Shown here piece after piece: positions 32,415 to 41,108 of a stretch of 64,000 nucleotides of DNA. A program made the translations under genes and the position numbers. The notes beneath the pieces were generated by a model. It was not told where the DNA came from. It saw only the letters and a list, made by a program, of their open reading frames with translations, and did no database searches. Source of the DNA: Mesorhizobium sp. WSM3860 (lineage in GTDB: Bacteria > Pseudomonadota > Alphaproteobacteria > Rhizobiales > Rhizobiaceae); the NCBI RefSeq assembly GCF_002294995.1, contig NZ_NSGF01000017.1, forward strand, positions 1 through 64,000. The letters are read 5' to 3'. Within the stretch, counting starts at the first letter, position 1; each line of letters begins with the position of its first letter.

Positions 32415-34619
32415 ATGTCCGTTCAGTCCGCGGCCGCAGATGTCGATGTCGACCTGAGACAGCTCTTCGCCAGCCTGGCGAGGAATTGGCTGCGTATTCT
32501 TCTCGTCACGCTTGTCGTAACCGCACTGGCCTTTGCCTTCGCCTGGCTGGCGACGCCGCAATATAAGGCGGTGGCGAAGCTGGAGATCGGGCCGCGCGAA
32601 TCGGTCTTTACGCGGCCGGCCGGCACAACCAACGACGACAAGCCTGCATCCGACGAGGAGGCGGTGGCCACCGAGGTCCAGATCATATCGTCCCCCGATA
32701 TCCTCAAGAAGGTTGCCTCGGACCTCAATCTGGAAAAATTGCCGGAATTCGACGAAGCGCTGAAGATGTCGGCGCTCAGTCGCGCCCTCGTGCTTGTCGG
32801 CCTGAAGAGCGATCCCTTCGACATCCCGCCGGAAGAGCGCGTGCTCAAGGCAATGCACGATAAGCTCAACGTCTACGGCGTTGAAAAATCCCGCGTTATT
32901 GCCGTTGAGTTCTCCTCGAAGGATCCAAAGCTCGCCGCCCAGGTCGCGGACGCCATTGCGCAGGCCTACCTTGCCTCAAAGGGCAGTGCGAAGATGGAAT
33001 CGAACACCGCCGCCACAGGCTTCCTTGGCCCGGAAATCACCGATCTGCAGAATCGGGTGAAGGATGCCGAAGCCAAGGTTGCCGCCTATCGCGCGCAATC
33101 CGACCTGTTGATGGGCGGCAACAATTCGGTGCTCGCGACCCAGCAGCTCTCCGAACTGTCGAGCGAGCTTTCACGGGTGCGCGCCAATCGCGCCGCCGCC
33201 GAGGCGACCGCCGACAGCGTGCGCAAAGCGCTGCAGAACGGCGGCACGCTCGACAGCGTGCCGGAAGTTCTGTCTTCCGAGTTGATCCAGCGCCTGCTCG
33301 AGCGGCAGGTGGAACTCAGGACCAATATTGCCGATCTGTCGACGACGCTGCTCGACAACCATCCTCGCATCCGGGCGCTGAAGTCGCAGCTTGCCGATCT
33401 CAACGGCCAGATCCGCAACGAGGCACAGAAGATCCTGAAGGGATTGGCGACTCAGGCGCAGACCGCCAAGGCTCGTGAGGACCAGCTGGTCCAGGAGGTC
33501 AACACGCTGAAAGCCGCTTCGGCCCGCGCCGGCGAGCAGCAGGTGGAGCTCGATGCGCTGCAGCGTGACGCCAATGCCCAGCGCCAGCAACTCGAATCCT
33601 ATATGGCAAGCTATCGCGAGGCGGCTTCGCGCGCCGACCGCAACTATCTGCCGGTGGACGCCCGTCTGCTTTCGAAAGCACAGGTGCCGACCGAACCGTA
33701 TTTCCCGAAGATCGGGCCGATCACTGGTGCCGCCGCCGCCGCGTCGCTGCTTTTGATGGCGATCAGCACGCTTCTGAGGGAATTGTTCTCTGGCCGTGCC
33801 ATGCGTCCGGCCGCCGGCGCCCGATTCGAGCCGATCGAACAGGTGGCGATGCCGGTGGCGCGCACCGAACCGGCGCTCGCCGATGCCGAGGACGAAGATG
33901 GCGACGAGTCGGTCGCTGACGAGCGGATCGGGCAGGGCGCCATCATGGAGGCAGCGCCTACCGAGCCGGTAGACCCACCAGAGCCGGCACGGCCCGAAGC
34001 GCCTCGGTCGTGGCAGCCGAGGCTTGGCGAGATCGATGTCGAGAAGGCGGCGGAAAAGCTGATTGCCTCGGGCGCCGCGCGCGCCATCTTTGTCTCCCCG
34101 GAAGGCGACGAGGCCGCCGCCACCGCCGTGCTGGTGGCGCGCGAAGTGTCGGATGCGGGCCTGCGGGTGCTCCTGCTCGATCTAACCGCCTCGGGCGCCG
34201 CCTCGCGCCCGATGCTGGACAGCGGACTGTTCCCCGGCATCACCAATCTGCTGGCCTCCGAAGCGCAGTTTAGCGACGTCATCCATCCCGATCTCTATTC
34301 GGACGCGCATGTCATTCCGGTCGGCACCGCCGATCCGGTCCGCGCCATGCGCGCCGCCGACCGGCTTCCGATCATCATGCAGTCGCTGACCACGGCTTAC
34401 GACCTCGTCGTTGTCGAATGCGGCCCTGCCGACGCACAGGGCATCGGCCGTCTGGTCGGCGATGGTACGGAAGTGTTCCTGTCGATGCTTGAAGCCGATG
34501 ACGAGGTGACGCAGGCGGCGGTCAAGCTGATCGAGAACGGCTATCCGGATGTCACGCTGGTTACGCCGGTTGGCCGTGAACCGGGAGATCCATTGCCCGG
34601 ACGCCGATCGGCGGCCTGA
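32415..34619 (+). CDS. GumC/Wzc-type polysaccharide co-polymerase with degenerate kinase domain
   Basis: The 734-residue protein controls polymerisation and export from the inner membrane. It has a first membrane helix (WLRILLVTLVVTALAFAFAWL, about residue 25), a Wzz domain, a long coiled-coil periplasmic part (about 190-400), then the proline-rich KAQVPTEPYFPKIGP and a second helix (about 430-450). An acidic linker and a C-terminal Wzc-like domain (about 550-725) follow. That domain has the fold pattern (ARAIFVSPEGDEAAATAVLVAREVSDAGLRVLLLDL) but no GK[ST] Walker A and no DxD, and no C-terminal Tyr cluster. It is therefore probably not an active tyrosine kinase. Confidence 0.9.
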   Translation: MSVQSAAADVDVDLRQLFASLARNWLRILLVTLVVTALAFAFAWLATPQYKAVAKLEIGPRESVFTRPAGTTNDDKPASDEEAVATEVQIISSPDILKKVASDLNLEKLPEFDEALKMSALSRALVLVGLKSDPFDIPPEERVLKAMHDKLNVYGVEKSRVIAVEFSSKDPKLAAQVADAIAQAYLASKGSAKMESNTAATGFLGPEITDLQNRVKDAEAKVAAYRAQSDLLMGGNNSVLATQQLSELSSELSRVRANRAAAEATADSVRKALQNGGTLDSVPEVLSSELIQRLLERQVELRTNIADLSTTLLDNHPRIRALKSQLADLNGQIRNEAQKILKGLATQAQTAKAREDQLVQEVNTLKAASARAGEQQVELDALQRDANAQRQQLESYMASYREAASRADRNYLPVDARLLSKAQVPTEPYFPKIGPITGAAAAASLLLMAISTLLRELFSGRAMRPAAGARFEPIEQVAMPVARTEPALADAEDEDGDESVADERIGQGAIMEAAPTEPVDPPEPARPEAPRSWQPRLGEIDVEKAAEKLIASGAARAIFVSPEGDEAAATAVLVAREVSDAGLRVLLLDLTASGAASRPMLDSGLFPGITNLLASEAQFSDVIHPDLYSDAHVIPVGTADPVRAMRAADRLPIIMQSLTTAYDLVVVECGPADAQGIGRLVGDGTEVFLSMLEADDEVTQAAVKLIENGYPDVTLVTPVGREPGDPLPGRRSAA

Positions 34620-34660
34620 GCAGATATCGGCTGGATTTATTCTCGGGTTGACGACGACGG

Positions 34661-35881
34661 TCAGGCGTCGTCCATAGGGGTGGCCTGTCCGGCAGCCTTC
34701 CGGCGCAAGATCTTGGTCAGTGTCCAGACCGTCGGATTGTTCTTGATGAAGGCCTTCGCCCGCGCGCCTTGCCGTAAACCTGTGGCTAGCACGCGACCTT
34801 TCAGCGTCAGCGGCATCAGCACCTCGAAATGCCGGACCTCGATGTCGCACCAGAGCCGCTTGTAGGGCTCGTCGCCGACCGAGAAATCGTAGACGTCGAA
34901 GCCTTGCTCGCAGGCTTCCTGCATGTTGTCGAAGAACAGGAAGTCGCCGGGGCTGGTAAAGGCGAGATCATCCTCGGCGATCGCGCCGAACTCGCAGATG
35001 AGGCGCTTGCCTGAGCGGCTGGAGCCGGTAACGGCGCGAAGTTTTCCCGCTACCTCGAGCCCGTGCAGCAGGAAAGATGGCTCCTGCTCGGCAAGCGCGT
35101 CGGCAAACAGTGCCCGGAAGAAGGCGCGCACGTCTTTATCGCCGAACACATTGGCGATGCCCATCTTGGCGAAGCGCGCCTGCTTCATGTCGAAGAAAGC
35201 GTCGAGCAAGCTGTCGACCTCCTCGCGGCTTCGCGCCTCGATGCGGCGGAAGCTGCCGACGGCCTCGAACTTGCGCGTCTGCGAGCGATGCTTCTTGCGC
35301 TTCCGCTTGCCGCTCGCGCGGCTGAGCAGCGCGTCGAAGCCGCCAGCGAGATCGACCGCCAACGCAAGGTTCGGGCTCGGAAAATTGGGCAACGCGGCGA
35401 GCGGGTTGGCGGCGCCGTCGAGATCGGGCAGCAGCCGCTCCAGCGAAACGAGGTCGATGTCGGGCCGTGCGCTGGCGACTGCGGAGAGCAGGGAGCGGAT
35501 TGCGTGGCGGTCGATGGCGGACAAAAGCCGCGGATCGGTTGCGGGGAAATTGCCGTTGGCATGACGTCCGCCGGCGAAACGAGCGATGCGGAACGGGCCG
35601 TTTCGGACCACTTCCAGCGCCAGGGAAAGAGCCGGTCGACCGTCGACATTAAGCGCGGCGACCGCCATATCGGCCTTGGTTTCGGCCGCCCAGTTGCGCA
35701 CCCAGGACGCGCTCTGCGCCGGAGCAAACAGCGCCGAAGTGCAGAATTGCGCATAGTCCGCAAGACCGGTGCCGTCGCTCACCGCCGCCGTTATTCTGCC
35801 TTGTATCGAGGCAGGCGCACGCGCCGGCGTTTCGTTGGCGGCGACCCGATTGCCGTCAAATGACGCGGCGGCGTCAACCAT
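34661..35881 (-). CDS. FemAB/GNAT-type acyltransferase (BioF2-like, HfsK-like)
   Basis: The 406-residue protein has the two-lobed GNAT-like layout of the CelD/BcsL acetyltransferases. The central basic stretch SGKRKRKKHRSQTRKFEAVG is followed by the second GNAT lobe (LLDAFFDMKQARFAKMGI, LHGLEVAGKLRAVTGSSRSGKRLICEFGAIAEDDLAFTSPGDFLFFDNMQEACEQGFDVYDFSVGDEPYKRLWCD). The last block is diagnostic. Relatives modify exopolysaccharides, and HfsK in Caulobacter is one such enzyme in holdfast synthesis. Its place inside the polysaccharide cluster supports that role; the acyl donor is unknown. Confidence 0.82.
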   Translation of the reverse strand: MVDAAASFDGNRVAANETPARAPASIQGRITAAVSDGTGLADYAQFCTSALFAPAQSASWVRNWAAETKADMAVAALNVDGRPALSLALEVVRNGPFRIARFAGGRHANGNFPATDPRLLSAIDRHAIRSLLSAVASARPDIDLVSLERLLPDLDGAANPLAALPNFPSPNLALAVDLAGGFDALLSRASGKRKRKKHRSQTRKFEAVGSFRRIEARSREEVDSLLDAFFDMKQARFAKMGIANVFGDKDVRAFFRALFADALAEQEPSFLLHGLEVAGKLRAVTGSSRSGKRLICEFGAIAEDDLAFTSPGDFLFFDNMQEACEQGFDVYDFSVGDEPYKRLWCDIEVRHFEVLMPLTLKGRVLATGLRQGARAKAFIKNNPTVWTLTKILRRKAAGQATPMDDA

Positions 35882-35968
35882 CCCTCAATCCTTAAGACGT
35901 ATTGGTTGCAACCTGGGGTTCGCGTAGGCGCAAGTCCTTGGATGAGCCTAGGCGCAAAAGGTGAATGA

Positions 35969-37027
35969 ATGATCGACGGGGCCGAGGCAATCCGGAAGCT
36001 GGCGTTGAACGTTGCCCGCTACACCGGTCTCGCTCCGCTGGCGAAGCCGTTTGTCGGCGGTATCGGTGCCATCTTGATGTTGCATCGCGTGACCGCCACG
36101 CCCGAGAAGCCGAACAGCGTCAATCGCCATCTGAACATCGCCCCTGCCTTCCTCGACAAGCTGATCGCCGACATGAAGGGAAGGGGCTATGCCTTTGTTA
36201 GCCTTGATGAAGCGATCGAACGCATCGGGGCGGGCGGCAAATGCGCCCAGTTCGCCACCATCACCGCCGACGATGCCTATCGCGACAACATGACGGAGGC
36301 GCTGCCCGTATTGGAGAAGCACGGTGCGCCGATCACCATCTATGTCGCGCCGGGCCTGATCGACGGTGCCGTCGACCTGTGGTGGGACCTCGTCGAGGAT
36401 ATCGTCGACACCGGCTCGCACCTGACGCTGAAGACCCCGAGAGGATCGACGGTCGTCGATTGCTCGACACCCGGCCGAAAGATTCAGACCATTGCACGGC
36501 TGAACGCGTGGTTGACCCTAGAGGTCCCGGAGGAAGAGCAGGGCGCCGCGCTGCGTGAACTGGCGCGCTCCAACGGCATCGAGCTCGGCACCGGCCGCCC
36601 CGGCACCCTGATGAACTGGGACGAGATTCGCAAGGTGGCCGCCCATCCGCTGGTGACGATCGGCGCGCACACCGTCAACCACCGCAACCTCAAGCGGTTG
36701 TCCGAGGCGGAAGCGCGTCACGAGATCGGCGACGTCCGCCGTATCCTCATGGAACGGCTGGGCGCCGGGCCGCGCCATTTCGCTTACCCCTATGGCTATG
36801 CCAGCGCGGTGGGCTGCCGCGAGGTCGGGTTCGCCCGTGAGGCCGGCTATGTCTCGGCGGTGACGACCCGGCATGGCGTATTGCGCGCCGAGCATGCCGG
36901 TTTCCTGCATGCGCTCCCGCGCATCTCCGTCAATGGCCGCTACCAGAGCGTCGCCCATATTCGCACGATGTTGTCGGGTGTGACGACGCCGCTCGCCAAC
37001 GCCGGCAAGATGGTCGTCACCATTTAG
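35969..37027 (+). CDS. Polysaccharide deacetylase family protein
   Basis: The 352-residue NodB-type enzyme would remove N-acetyl groups from amino sugars. The catalytic motif reads ATITADDAYRDN (about residue 95), with the Asp pair kept though the usual Phe-Asp-Asp-Gly is TADDA. The metal His motif is VTIGAHTVNHRNLKRLS (about residue 230). RHFAYPYGYASAVGCREVGF completes the C-terminal motif. No signal peptide is visible, so it may act in the cytoplasm or be exported by another route. In holdfast loci the equivalent is HfsH, which is needed for adhesion. Confidence 0.88.
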   Translation: MIDGAEAIRKLALNVARYTGLAPLAKPFVGGIGAILMLHRVTATPEKPNSVNRHLNIAPAFLDKLIADMKGRGYAFVSLDEAIERIGAGGKCAQFATITADDAYRDNMTEALPVLEKHGAPITIYVAPGLIDGAVDLWWDLVEDIVDTGSHLTLKTPRGSTVVDCSTPGRKIQTIARLNAWLTLEVPEEEQGAALRELARSNGIELGTGRPGTLMNWDEIRKVAAHPLVTIGAHTVNHRNLKRLSEAEARHEIGDVRRILMERLGAGPRHFAYPYGYASAVGCREVGFAREAGYVSAVTTRHGVLRAEHAGFLHALPRISVNGRYQSVAHIRTMLSGVTTPLANAGKMVVTI

Positions 37028-37039
37028 CCCGAAGGGGCG

Positions 37040-37444
37040 TCAGCATTTGTGGAAATAGCGGTAGGTGTCCGGCGCGCTCATCCATTTGAACTGCGACGCA
37101 AGCCCGCCATGCGCGTTGATCCAGCCTCGGATGTCGGCAGCATAGGCATTCCACAAAACGGCGGTCATGTCGGTGCGGTGGACCAGATGGAAGCCGAAGC
37201 TTGCCGCAGGCATCACGCAGATGCGGTTGCGGGGAATGTAGCCGAGCAGCACCGTGCAGGCCGACTGGCATTTGCCGACGATGCGGACATTGACGTCACG
37301 CGCGGCGAGCCCCTTCCAGCGCTGGCTGTACGCGGCGACGCTGCCGCCATGGTCGTCTGACACGTTGATGGTTTCGGCGGCTGCCATCGAGGCCGCCATG
37401 CAGGCGATTATCAGGATCAATCCCGCGAACGATGCTTTTAGCAT
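37040..37444 (-). CDS. Secreted ClpP-like small protein (COG3904 type)
   Basis: The 134-residue protein has a signal peptide (LKASFAGLILIIACMAASMAAA). The mature part has VNVRIVGKCQSACTVLLGYIPRNRICVMPAASFGFHLVHR, which parallels the ClpP nucleophile turn (S in CQSACT) and the following His region of periplasmic COG3904 proteins. Whether a full Ser-His-Asp triad exists is not clear. The preferred start is ATG 37444. Its partner protein is unknown. Confidence 0.6.
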   Translation of the reverse strand: MLKASFAGLILIIACMAASMAAAETINVSDDHGGSVAAYSQRWKGLAARDVNVRIVGKCQSACTVLLGYIPRNRICVMPAASFGFHLVHRTDMTAVLWNAYAADIRGWINAHGGLASQFKWMSAPDTYRYFHKC

Positions 37445-37538
37445 GACGCAAGCCCTCCCTGCCAAGCGATCAAGCCCGGCAAGCTAGTCCCAATGCGCAA
37501 TCACGCATGAATCACGTTAGCGTTTGGCGCGGCCGCAC

Positions 37539-37754
37539 TCAGCCCTTCTGAGGCGGCTCCAGGATCAGCCATTTGATGATGCCCATCGCCGGCAGCACCC
37601 AGAGCAGGCCGCTGAGCAGGAAGAACAGGAAATGCGCCAAGGAGCCGTATTCGGCGAGCCTGGTGACCGCGATGGCCGAGGCGATCAGCGCGTAGATAAC
37701 GACCAGCGCCACCAGCAGGATGGTTCCGATCAGCTTTTTCAGGCGAATGGGCAT
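37539..37754 (-). CDS. DUF2842 small membrane protein
   Basis: The 71-residue protein has two membrane helices (LIGTILLVALVVIYALIASAIAV and LAHFLFFLLSGLLWVLPAMGIIKWL), the whole of a DUF2842 domain. Function is unknown. It is divergent from ctaA, next to which DUF2842 genes are often seen. Confidence 0.85.
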   Translation of the reverse strand: MPIRLKKLIGTILLVALVVIYALIASAIAVTRLAEYGSLAHFLFFLLSGLLWVLPAMGIIKWLILEPPQKG

Positions 37755-37905
37755 GTCGCGGTCCCGTTGACCCGCCTCGCTTAGGCCGATTGGGGAGCGG
37801 GCGCAACCGCCGCAGGCCGGCGCGACGGCGTGCCGCGCTGTCCGGTCTTGCCAGCCGGGCGGCCATGGTCCACCAATCCCGCCATTTCAACTGCCGGGGA
37901 ACCCC

Positions 37906-38997
37906 ATGGCCGCCATCACCACCACGGCCCGATACGCCGCCCGCGATCGCGATCTCCACAACCGCGCGCTGGTGCGCGGCTGGCTCTATTTCGTGCTGAT
38001 CGTGCTGGCCGCGCTGGTGCTGGTCGGCGGAGCCACCCGGCTCACCGGTTCCGGGCTTTCGATCACCGAATGGCAGCCGATCCACGGCGTGATCCCGCCG
38101 CTCAACGATGCCGAATGGCAGGAAGAGTTCCAGCGCTACCAGCAGATCCCCCAATATACAGAGCTCAACAAGGGCATGAGCATAGATGCGTTCAAGTCGC
38201 TCTTCTGGTGGGAATGGGTGCACCGCATCCTCGCCCGCAGCGCCGGCGCGGTCTTCGCCTTGCCGCTGCTGTTCTTCTGGGCGACGCGGCGCATCGAACG
38301 CGGCCTCGGGCCGAAGCTTCTAGGCATCCTGCTGCTCGGCGGCTTGCAGGGCGCCATCGGCTGGTGGATGGTGGCCTCGGGTCTGGTCGACCGTGTCTCG
38401 GTCAGCCAGTACCGGCTGGCGACGCATCTGACGCTAGCGGCGCTAATCTTCACCGCCACCATGGTTGTCGCGCGAGGATTGGCGCCGCACTCCGAGCCGG
38501 CCGCCGACCGCTCGACCCAGCGGCTTGCCGGTGTGATCGTGCTCTTGGCACTGATCCAGATCTATCTCGGCGGGCTGGTTGCCGGCCTCCACGCCGGCCT
38601 CTCCTACAACACCTGGCCGCTGATGGACGGCAAGGTGATCCCGGCCGATCTCCTGCTCTTGAAACCCGCCTGGCTGAATTTCTTCGAGAACCCGAAGACG
38701 GTGCAGTTCGTGCACCGGCTCGGCGCTTACACGCTTTTTGTGGTGGCGCTCTGGCACATGATCGCCACATGGCGGCGTCAGCCCGGCACGACGCATGCCC
38801 GCCGCGCCGCGCTGCTGTTCCTGCTGGTGTTGGCGCAGGCCTCGATCGGCATCGGCACGCTTTTGATGCAGGTGCCGCTGCATATGGCGCTGACCCATCA
38901 AGGCGTCGCGCTGATCGTGCTCGGCTTCGCCGCCGCGCACTGGCGCGGAACCAAGGGTGCCTATCCGCTGCCGACCGAGATCGCCGTCAGAGGCTGA
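37906..38997 (+). CDS. ctaA: Heme A synthase (COX15/CtaA)
   Basis: CtaA oxidises the methyl group of heme O to give heme A for cytochrome oxidase. The 363-residue inner-membrane protein has eight hydrophobic segments and histidines in conserved places: WEWVHRILAR (about residue 105), YRLATHLTLA, NFFENPKTVQFVHRLGAYTL and VPLHMALTHQGVAL. GGATRLTGSGLSITEW near the start is diagnostic of the family. The ATG is at 37906. Confidence 0.96.
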   Translation: MAAITTTARYAARDRDLHNRALVRGWLYFVLIVLAALVLVGGATRLTGSGLSITEWQPIHGVIPPLNDAEWQEEFQRYQQIPQYTELNKGMSIDAFKSLFWWEWVHRILARSAGAVFALPLLFFWATRRIERGLGPKLLGILLLGGLQGAIGWWMVASGLVDRVSVSQYRLATHLTLAALIFTATMVVARGLAPHSEPAADRSTQRLAGVIVLLALIQIYLGGLVAGLHAGLSYNTWPLMDGKVIPADLLLLKPAWLNFFENPKTVQFVHRLGAYTLFVVALWHMIATWRRQPGTTHARRAALLFLLVLAQASIGIGTLLMQVPLHMALTHQGVALIVLGFAAAHWRGTKGAYPLPTEIAVRG

Positions 38998-39019
38998 GGC
39001 GCGCCTCGCCGATCGTGGC

Positions 39020-39952
39020 TCAGTGTTTGATGCCCAGCATCAGGTCCAGGTTCTGCACGGCAGCGCCGGAAGCGCCCTTGCCGAGATTGTCGTAGACGGC
39101 CAAGAGAAGCGCCTGCGCCCGCTCGTCATTGGCGAACACATAGACCTTCATCCGGTTGGTGCCGTTATAGGCCTCCGGATCGATCTCCGGCATGCGCTCC
39201 ATATGCGTATAGGGCGCAACCTCGACCACGCCGCCGCCGATCGACGCGTAATGGTCGGCGATCGCCGCATGAAGCTCGGCGCCGCTCGGCACACGGTCGA
39301 GGCCGCCGAGCTGCAACGGCACCACCGTGATCATGCCTTGCGCGAAATTGCCGACCGCGGGCTGCATGATCGGATCGTGCGACAGCTTCGCGTAGGTCCT
39401 GAGCTCCGGCACATGCTTGTGCTGCAGCGTAAGCCCATAGGGCAGGAATTCAGGCGCGTTCTCGCCCTTGCCGAGATAGTCCTCGATCATCGGCCGGCCG
39501 CCGCCGGAATAGCCGGAGATGCCGTTGACGGTGACCGGGAAATCGGCAGGCAGCAGGCCGGCCGAGACCAGCGGACGCAGCGTCGCGATGGGGCCCTGCG
39601 GCCAGCAGCCGGGATTGGCGATGCGCGTTGCGCTGGCGATCTTGTTGGCCTGATCCTTGTCCATTTCGGCAAAGCCGTATTCCCAGCCTTCGGCCACGCG
39701 ATGCGCGGTCGAAGCGTCGATGACCTTGGTCGAGTCGTTCTTGATCAGCGATACGCTTTCCTTGGCCGCGGCATCCGGCAGGCAGAGGATCGCGACATCG
39801 GCAGCATTGAGGAATTCGGCCCTGGCCGCGGCTTCCTTGCGGCGGTCGGCGGGAATGGAGATGATCTCCAGATCGCTGCGGTCGGCCAGCAGCGCCCTGA
39901 TCTGCAGGCCTGTCGTGCCATGCTCGCCGTCAATGAAGATTTTCGGTTTCAT
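39020..39952 (-). CDS. argC: N-acetyl-gamma-glutamyl-phosphate reductase (type 2)
   Basis: ArgC reduces N-acetylglutamyl phosphate to the semialdehyde in arginine synthesis. The 310-residue length and the start KIFIDGEHGTTGLQIRALLADR place it in the short type-2 group. The catalytic Cys is in RIANPGCWPQGPIATLRPL (about residue 117). It sits 29 bp downstream of the agmatinase gene on the same strand, so the two may be co-transcribed. Confidence 0.95.
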   Translation of the reverse strand: MKPKIFIDGEHGTTGLQIRALLADRSDLEIISIPADRRKEAAARAEFLNAADVAILCLPDAAAKESVSLIKNDSTKVIDASTAHRVAEGWEYGFAEMDKDQANKIASATRIANPGCWPQGPIATLRPLVSAGLLPADFPVTVNGISGYSGGGRPMIEDYLGKGENAPEFLPYGLTLQHKHVPELRTYAKLSHDPIMQPAVGNFAQGMITVVPLQLGGLDRVPSGAELHAAIADHYASIGGGVVEVAPYTHMERMPEIDPEAYNGTNRMKVYVFANDERAQALLLAVYDNLGKGASGAAVQNLDLMLGIKH

Positions 39953-39981
39953 CGGTTGCCAAATTCCCTGCGATTCCAGAA

Positions 39982-40983
39982 CTATATGCCTTGAGCGTTG
40001 TGTAGTACGGCATGAGTGCCGTTGTTCAGGTCGTCGAGCCGCGCTTTCCGTTCGGCCACCAGGCCGAGATAGTGCATGGCGATGATCGATCCGGCGATCG
40101 CCGTAATATCGGCATGATCATAGGCCGGCGCAACCTCGACGACGTCGGCGCCGACGATATCGATCTGGCCGAGTTGGCGCAGCGTCGAAAGCATCTTGGC
40201 CGAAGACGGGCCGCCGGCCACAGGCGTGCCGGTGCCGGGGGCGAAGGCCGGATCCAGGCAATCGATGTCGAAGGTCAGATAGGTCTTCCTGCCGCCGGTG
40301 CGCTCCACGATCGCATAGGCAATGTCGGAGGCGCGCATCTCCTCGACCTCATGGCCGTAAAGGATCTTGATGCCAAACGTGTCCGGCGCATGGGTGCGGA
40401 TGCCGATCTGGATTGAGCGGTCGGGATCGATGACGCCTTCTTTGACCGCGCGGGCGACGAAGGAGCCGTGATCGATGCGCCTGCCGTCATCCGGCCAGGT
40501 GTCCTGATGCGCATCGAACTGTACCAGCGCCAGCGGCCCGTGGATCGCGGCATGGGCCTTGAGCAGCGGCCAGGTGACGAAATGATCCCCGCCGAGCGTC
40601 AAAAGGAATGCGCCTGAGCTCAGGATCTTGGCCGCCTCGCGCTCGATCGTACCGGGCGTCTTCTGGTGGTTGCCGCTGTCGAGCAGGCAATCGCCGTAGT
40701 CGACCACGGCGAGCCGTTCGAACAGGTCCCGCGAGAACGGATATTGCGGATCGTTGTCGAGGATCGCCGAGGCGCGGCGGATCGCCTGCGGCCCGAAGCG
40801 CGCGCCGGGACGATTGGTGACCGCGGCGTCGAAGGGAATGCCCCACACGACGGCGTCCGCGCCCTTCACATCCTTCGTATATCTGCGCCGCATGAACGAC
40901 AGCGCGCCGGCATAGGTCGGCTCGAACGACGCGCCCGTTTTGGAACGGGCGGTGAAGGCGTGGTCGATCTCTTGGTTCGCCAT
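39982..40983 (-). CDS. speB: Agmatinase / ureohydrolase family
   Basis: The enzyme hydrolyses agmatine (or a related guanidine compound) to putrescine and urea. The 333-residue protein has the two-manganese ligands of the arginase fold: LTLGGDHFVTWPLL, VQFDAHQDTWPDDG and FDIDCLDPAFAPGTGTPVAGG. The ATG at 40983 is used because sequence upstream is not protein-like. Arginase-fold enzymes differ mainly in substrate loops, so other guanidine substrates remain possible. Confidence 0.87.
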   Translation of the reverse strand: MANQEIDHAFTARSKTGASFEPTYAGALSFMRRRYTKDVKGADAVVWGIPFDAAVTNRPGARFGPQAIRRASAILDNDPQYPFSRDLFERLAVVDYGDCLLDSGNHQKTPGTIEREAAKILSSGAFLLTLGGDHFVTWPLLKAHAAIHGPLALVQFDAHQDTWPDDGRRIDHGSFVARAVKEGVIDPDRSIQIGIRTHAPDTFGIKILYGHEVEEMRASDIAYAIVERTGGRKTYLTFDIDCLDPAFAPGTGTPVAGGPSSAKMLSTLRQLGQIDIVGADVVEVAPAYDHADITAIAGSIIAMHYLGLVAERKARLDDLNNGTHAVLHNAQGI

Positions 40984-41108
40984 TAGGGGTCCTCGGTTGT
41001 CGTCGGGGCAGCCACAACTACAGAACCGGCACGCAACTTGCCAGTCACAGCTTGCGGATACCGAGCGGCGCTCGAGGAGTGCCACCGCAACACAGGATTT
41101 GTCTCACC

